Below, piece by piece: positions 59,977 through 64,000 of a stretch of DNA of 64,000 bases; within the stretch, counting starts at the first letter, position 1; every line of letters starts with the position of its first letter. The stretch comes from Anaerolineales bacterium. GTDB taxonomy: Bacteria > Chloroflexota > Anaerolineae > 4572-78 > J111. The notes beneath the pieces are model-generated. The model saw nothing but the letters and a program-made list of their open reading frames with translations, ran no database searches and was not told the origin of the DNA. A program made the position numbers and the translations under genes. Location of the stretch: contig JABTUW010000001.1 in NCBI GenBank assembly GCA_015075185.1, positions 620,001 through 684,000 of the forward strand. The letters are read 5' to 3'.

Positions 59977-62086
59977 CGCCTGGTTGATCAGCAGTGGCGG
60001 GCCGCTGCCCGGCTGGGGGTTGGGTTCGACCCGGTCGGCGCAGGCGGGTGTGGCCGGCCAGGTGGCGGTCGGCGTCGGGGCGGCTGTTGGCCTGTAAAGC
60101 CAGGCCGCTGGTCGGGGCCGCGGCCCAGGCGGCGCGAATACTGGTATCCTGGGCCTGGCGCAGTTCCGGCGGAGGAGATTGGTCGGAGGAGGAGGTCGGC
60201 AGGTTGAACCCCTTGACCTGGTAGAACGGCTCCATCAATTCAGCTTCGAGCAGGAAGTAGAGCTTGGCAAAGCCGGGATCCTGGCGCTGCAAGGCAAAGA
60301 CCGACTCATCCACCACGGCCAGGCCGAGGGCGGTCTGCACGGGCGAGCCGTCCGCCTGAGCTGTCGTCTGGAAGTCGAGAGTGGCGGTTTCGCCGGGGCG
60401 GTAGGTTTCCTTGTCGGCGGCAACGGTGACGGCCAAGTCGCGCGGTTCGTCTACGACTACAATGCGGGTATCGCGGACCAGCGTGCCGTCGGCCAGCACC
60501 TTGTAGGCGTGCAGTTCCAGCGTGCCGTACAGGTCGGGGCTGAGGTCCACGGCAAAATCAGCCTGACCGGCCTGCACCGGCGTCGAGCGGGTGGAGAGAG
60601 TCTGCCCCTCTTTGACGATGTCCAGGTAGATGCTGCCGCTGTCCAGGGCGGTCAGGGCCAGCAGGTTCATCGTTTCACCCACGGCATAGGCGGCCCGGTC
60701 GGCCCGCAGCAGGACGTGGTCGCTGCCCGCTTCGGTCTGGAATTGGATGGTGCGGCCGGCGCTGAAGCCGCGCTCATCGCTGGCCTGGATGGTCAGGGTC
60801 GTTTCGCCGTCGCCCGGCTGCACGCGCAGTTCGGCCAGGCCGAACTCATTGGTGGTCAGCTTTTGCGGAGAGTTTTGGTATCCTGAGCTTGTCGAAGGGT
60901 TGATTCCAATTTGCAAGTCGGTTTGGGCCGGAGTCCCGTCGGGGTAGGCGGTCAGAATGTAGACGATGTTCTCCACGCCGGGGCGGAGGCTGCCGCTTTC
61001 GGCCACCGCCTCGATGACGATGGGCTGGGCGGCGACCGGCACCAGGGCGCTGCTCTGCTCGGCGTGCTCGGTCTGGTCAATGACCGTCACTTCCAGGGCA
61101 AATTGGGCCTGACCGCGGTCGAGGCCGGAACCGGCCAGGTAGCCGGGCAAATCAAAGCTGAAATCGTAATGGCCCTGGGCGTCGGTCTGGCCGGTCAGGT
61201 TGACCAGTTCGACTCGCTCCACGTCGTAGACCAGTCCCACCAGGCGCACCTGACTTTCAGCCACCGGCTTGCCGAAGAAGTAGTCAGCCTGGACGCTGCC
61301 CTCGACCCGCTGGCCGGGAGTGTAGAAGCTGCGCTCGGTGGTCACCGTGACCCCGAACTTGGGCAGAACGTAGGGTTTGATCTCGACCGTTCTTTCGGAG
61401 GTGGTGTTACCCAGGCTGGCACTCAGTTTGTAGTCACCCTGGTTGACCAGATCGGCCAGGATAAAATCGGCGGCGGCGATGCCATAAGCGGAGGTGGGCA
61501 CGCTCTGGCGAAAGACCTTGTTACCTTTGGCGTCCTGAACCACAAAGTCAATGCTGGCCTGGCGGGCTGGGGTCAGGTCAAAGGGGTCGAGGGCCAGGGC
61601 GCGGAGGTGAATGGTCTGGCCCGGCTGGTAGAGGGGCTTGTCACTGCTGAGTAGCAGGCGAAAGTCGCGCTCGACCTTGACCGGCCGCTCCAGCCGGTCG
61701 GTCCCGTTGGGCGACTCGGTTTCGATGATGAGGTGGTAGTCGCCGCCGGCCTCAGCCGGGACCTGAAAGGTCAGGGGCAGGCTGCCGCTGGCATCAGTGG
61801 TCCCGGCAAACAGGGGCAAAGGCTGGCCCCCGGCCTGGGGTTGGAGGCTGACCTTGACTTGAGCATCACTTACCGGCTGGCCGCCGCCGGCCTGCTGGAC
61901 GACCACTCGCAGGCCGGCCTCGCTGCCGGGGGCCAGGCGCTCCGGCCCGATGACGATAGTCTGCTGGGCGTCGGCCCGCTCGGGGAGGGTGCTGATGTAA
62001 CCGTAGGCGGCAAACCCGGCAACGACGATGAGGATCAGCAGCAGTTTTAGGGCGGTAGGCAGATAGGACCGAATCTTGACTGGCAT
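59969..62086 (-). CDS. MG-domain (alpha-2-macroglobulin-like) protein, truncated
   Basis: A 705-residue protein. An N-terminal transmembrane helix (ALKLLLILIVVAGFAAYGYI) is followed by repeated macroglobulin domains with the A2M patterns LLLSSDKPLYQPGQTIHLRA, KPYVLPKFGVTVTTERSFYT and LGLAVVDESVFALQRQDPGF, KLYFLLEAELMEPFYQVKGF. The thioester domain that should follow is absent. The frame ends in out-of-frame basic residues from about 60100 down, where the PPC-like protein begins in another frame. A dispersed repeat is embedded at 60881. This looks like an A2M gene cut and joined to another surface gene. Confidence 0.8.
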   Translation of the reverse strand: MPVKIRSYLPTALKLLLILIVVAGFAAYGYISTLPERADAQQTIVIGPERLAPGSEAGLRVVVQQAGGGQPVSDAQVKVSLQPQAGGQPLPLFAGTTDASGSLPLTFQVPAEAGGDYHLIIETESPNGTDRLERPVKVERDFRLLLSSDKPLYQPGQTIHLRALALDPFDLTPARQASIDFVVQDAKGNKVFRQSVPTSAYGIAAADFILADLVNQGDYKLSASLGNTTSERTVEIKPYVLPKFGVTVTTERSFYTPGQRVEGSVQADYFFGKPVAESQVRLVGLVYDVERVELVNLTGQTDAQGHYDFSFDLPGYLAGSGLDRGQAQFALEVTVIDQTEHAEQSSALVPVAAQPIVIEAVAESGSLRPGVENIVYILTAYPDGTPAQTDLQIGINPSTSSGYQNSPQKLTTNEFGLAELRVQPGDGETTLTIQASDERGFSAGRTIQFQTEAGSDHVLLRADRAAYAVGETMNLLALTALDSGSIYLDIVKEGQTLSTRSTPVQAGQADFAVDLSPDLYGTLELHAYKVLADGTLVRDTRIVVVDEPRDLAVTVAADKETYRPGETATLDFQTTAQADGSPVQTALGLAVVDESVFALQRQDPGFAKLYFLLEAELMEPFYQVKGFNLPTSSSDQSPPPELRQAQDTSIRAAWAAAPTSGLALQANSRPDADRHLAGHTRLRRPGRTQPPAGQRPATADQPGGE
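60881..60899 (-). repeat. Dispersed REP-like sequence inside coding DNA
   Basis: TCCTGAGCTTGTCGAAGGG, here read as CCCTTCGACAAGCTCAGGA on the minus strand, is a very common dispersed bacterial repeat. It encodes the serine-rich NPSTSSGYQ within an A2M domain and is absent from related proteins as remembered, so it is a likely in-frame insertion. Confidence 0.7.
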
Positions 62087-62172
62087 AACGTTCCTCCTTG
62101 AACTGAAGGGTCAACTGTGTTTCAGACGCTGCTGGGCGGGCGAAAGTTCCAATCGCTGCCCTTATTTCTGTC

Positions 62173-63675
62173 TCAATTCCGCACAATGACAGGCAAGTAG
62201 CCGAACCAGGAAACCGTGAGGGTGTGCAGCAGCCGATTGAAGCCCGTATCTTCTTCCCAAACCCATTCATTGGCCAGTCGAATGGCGTACTCCGCTCGCC
62301 CCGCCAGGTTCGGTGCAGGATCAGGCAATTTGAGCAGCAACTCATAGTCGCCGGTTGGCATGTCAGCGGGGGTCACAAAGGTGTAATTCACCGGATAGGT
62401 CGTCCCGGCATCGGCCAACCAGAAACGAGGATCAACGGGCAGCGTTTGCGAATAGGTCACGCCCGTGTCGGTATGGCGCAGCCACAATTCCAGGGGGCGG
62501 GGATTAAACGGCGCGGCCCAGCCTTCGTTACGCAGGCGCAAGCTCACGGAAAAGCCTGTCCCGGCTCTCACTTCATTGGCATAGACCCCGTCCACCAAGG
62601 TCAAGCGATAACCGAGCCGCCGCTGGATCTCGTCAAAACAGCCCCCACTCTGCCAGCCGGCGATGACATCAGGCTGGTAGTCTCGATTGAGGTATGACCA
62701 GTGGAAGCGGGCCAGCTCGGCTAAAGCTGTGGCGCAATCTGAACGAGGTGGATTAACGGCGCAAGTTTCTCCGCCCATCGGCAGGTAACTGGTTTCAGCT
62801 TCAAGGTAGGGATACTCGACGGTGGGCGTCACATAGGTACCAGCGTCGGTGTCGTCGGCCAGGAAACAATCGTTATGATAGCCGGTACGAGCCAGGGCGG
62901 TGTCGTTATAGGCCTGGTCTGGGGTGATAGGGGTATAGCCCTGGCTGTCAGGGATGATATTCACCTTGTAACGAGGCGTTCTGACCTGCACCATCCGGCT
63001 GAACGGCAGGGCGGACAAGGTGGCGGAGAGAACCTGGCCCCGATTGAGGTAATCGGCAGCGGTGACGACATCGGGCTGGGTCGGGTCCTGTACGAAGTCA
63101 TCGGTATAGAACCATTCGCCCCAAATGCCGATGAAACCCGCTTGCACCACGGCAATCACGTCGCTGTTAGCTTGTAAAACCGGCTGCAGTTGTTCGAGAT
63201 GCCGCAGCATTTGAGCTTTGGTAGCATCACCATAGGGCGGTATCGGCGGCCAATCAGTCCCGGAGGCAAAGTGAGGGGTGTCCGTATAGACAAAGCGGAC
63301 GATCATTTTCAAGCCGGCCTGTCTAACCGTATCAAAATCAGCTTGCATCGCCGTCAGATAGGTCGGGCTGATGTCGCTGGTGACAAAATCGTTGAGATCA
63401 AACAGGCGCAAAATCAGGGTGATTTGTTCGTTTTGACGATAATCCTGGAGCGTCGCCAAATCCAGAGGGATGTACCCGCCGTGACCGGTTGCCGTATGAT
63501 GATACCAGCCCCGTTCCGGGTTGGCCAGGAGGGTAGTCGTGGGCGTGTAAACGACGGTTGTAGTTTGGGCCGCAGGCTGAAGGGAGGATGGCGGAGCAAA
63601 GGCCAATAACGGGGCAGCCAGGGCGGATAATGCCAGAACCGAGAGAAGAGCCAATCCAATTAACTTGCTTTTCAT
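62173..63675 (-). CDS. Secreted DUF4874/DUF4832 protein
   Basis: A 500-residue exported protein. The signal peptide is KLIGLALLSVLALSALAAPL. DUF4874 begins at TTLLANPERGWYHHTATGHG with a TIM-barrel-like fold and contains IAVVQAGFIGIWGEWFYTDD, a typical glutamate-bearing segment. DUF4832 follows (YLNRDYQPDVIAGW onwards). The protein ends FGYLPVIVRN, the same Y-L-P tail as the damaged protein at 20.3 kb. AGGAGGGG is four bases before the ATG at 63675. A 40-residue in-frame extension starting at 63795 also has a GGAGG site but reads as non-conserved. Confidence 0.9.
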   Translation of the reverse strand: MKSKLIGLALLSVLALSALAAPLLAFAPPSSLQPAAQTTTVVYTPTTTLLANPERGWYHHTATGHGGYIPLDLATLQDYRQNEQITLILRLFDLNDFVTSDISPTYLTAMQADFDTVRQAGLKMIVRFVYTDTPHFASGTDWPPIPPYGDATKAQMLRHLEQLQPVLQANSDVIAVVQAGFIGIWGEWFYTDDFVQDPTQPDVVTAADYLNRGQVLSATLSALPFSRMVQVRTPRYKVNIIPDSQGYTPITPDQAYNDTALARTGYHNDCFLADDTDAGTYVTPTVEYPYLEAETSYLPMGGETCAVNPPRSDCATALAELARFHWSYLNRDYQPDVIAGWQSGGCFDEIQRRLGYRLTLVDGVYANEVRAGTGFSVSLRLRNEGWAAPFNPRPLELWLRHTDTGVTYSQTLPVDPRFWLADAGTTYPVNYTFVTPADMPTGDYELLLKLPDPAPNLAGRAEYAIRLANEWVWEEDTGFNRLLHTLTVSWFGYLPVIVRN

Positions 63676-63897
63676 GGCCCCTCCTGATGATGCCGGCTTG
63701 AAACCGAGAAAGCAGTGGCTATACCGCCGTTGGGCTGTTGAAGGCATCACTAAAGTCGCCAGAAAACCGAGCAGGGCGCGTTTTGAAAAGGCCATAGCCG
63801 ATTTTCCTCCGGACTCCAGTATATCATACTTGCCCTGAACTTTGAATACTCCGACCGTTGCTTAAATATGTTCAACTCATGTTATTGCAATTCGAAT

Positions 63898-64000
63898 AAA
63901 ATTGACTCAAAACTGCAATCTTTTACACAAAAATTTTATGTTATAATGGGTCAGGAAGGGTGATCAGAAGGGGCAAAAAGAGGGAAGATAAACCTTTGGC
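63898..64000 (+). ncRNA. Repeated promoter plus leader RNA, copy 2 (cut by window end)
   Basis: AAAATTGACTCAAAACTG and the following CAATCTTTT match copy 1 exactly. TGTTATAAT is identical (hexamer 63942-63947). GGGCAAAAAGAGGG with TAAACCTTTGGC repeats the first arm of the predicted RNA. What lies downstream is outside the window. Confidence 0.6.

Noticed and set aside
63675..63795. Longer start for the DUF4874 protein
   Set aside because: Adds 40 non-conserved residues before a clear signal peptide; the inner ATG has a stronger site.

Overview
The window looks like a chromosome segment of a Chloroflexota bacterium (Anaerolineae/Caldilineae-like). This is inferred from the gene families, not from a marker gene. 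Pointers are a BTAD/NB-ARC/TPR regulator of over 1,100 residues, an HTH/NB-ARC/WD40 protein with a typical C-terminal tail, a UPF0316 membrane protein, secreted proteins ending in a Y-L-P-hydrophobic-R/K tail, a DUF4874/DUF4832 protein and an MG-domain (alpha-2-macroglobulin-like) protein. No rRNA and no complete tRNA were found.

Layout. 1-9.4 kb (mostly minus): a lipoyl E2 acyltransferase that runs off the left edge, a DeoR regulator, an ATP-dependent DNA ligase, an MsrQ-like haem membrane protein, a HAD dehalogenase and the giant BTAD regulator. 9.5-16.5 kb (plus): a small conserved protein, a tandem pair of alpha/beta hydrolases, UPF0316, a secreted TPR protein, a methyltransferase and a PP2C phosphatase. 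16.5-20.3 kb: a membrane protein, a HAD phosphatase, then a graveyard of gene ends (GH63 tail, barrel-protein tail, transposase start, Fn3-like surface protein with an in-frame stop).

20.4-31 kb (all minus) is the most coherent unit: a GntR/FCD regulator, an FAD oxidoreductase, a five-gene Liv-type ABC importer and five enzymes of extradiol aromatic breakdown (DUF1932 dehydrogenase, GalB-like PIG-L hydratase, RraA-type aldolase, two-domain VOC dioxygenase, CHMI-type isomerase). Matching palindromes around ATTGTTGACAAT lie upstream of the regulator and of the oxidoreductase, so this reads as one substrate-controlled uptake and ring-cleavage regulon.

31-39 kb is accessory DNA: a TATAAT promoter with a structured leader that recurs at the right edge of the window, a DISARM DrmD-like N-terminal stub, a DUF488 stub, a PadR/ABC exporter operon whose permease carries two frameshifts, half of a tRNA gene (probable attachment scar), and a tyrosine recombinase broken by a frameshift with a transposase at its 5' end. 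39-48 kb (minus) is a redox/stress run: sulfite-oxidase-fold protein, M50/CBS protease, two small zinc proteins, rhodanese, NDH-2, a DipZ-like redoxin and two secreted hydrolases sharing a duplicated promoter and leader.

48.6-51.7 kb holds the NB-ARC/WD40 protein and a TPR-protein tail. 52-64 kb resembles an integrative conjugative element: tyrosine recombinase, SET protein, sigma-70 factor, replication-relaxation protein, nested palindromes, conjugation ATPase, and large surface proteins, with a broken junction between the MG-domain protein and a PPC-like protein. The second copy of the promoter/leader repeat closes the window.
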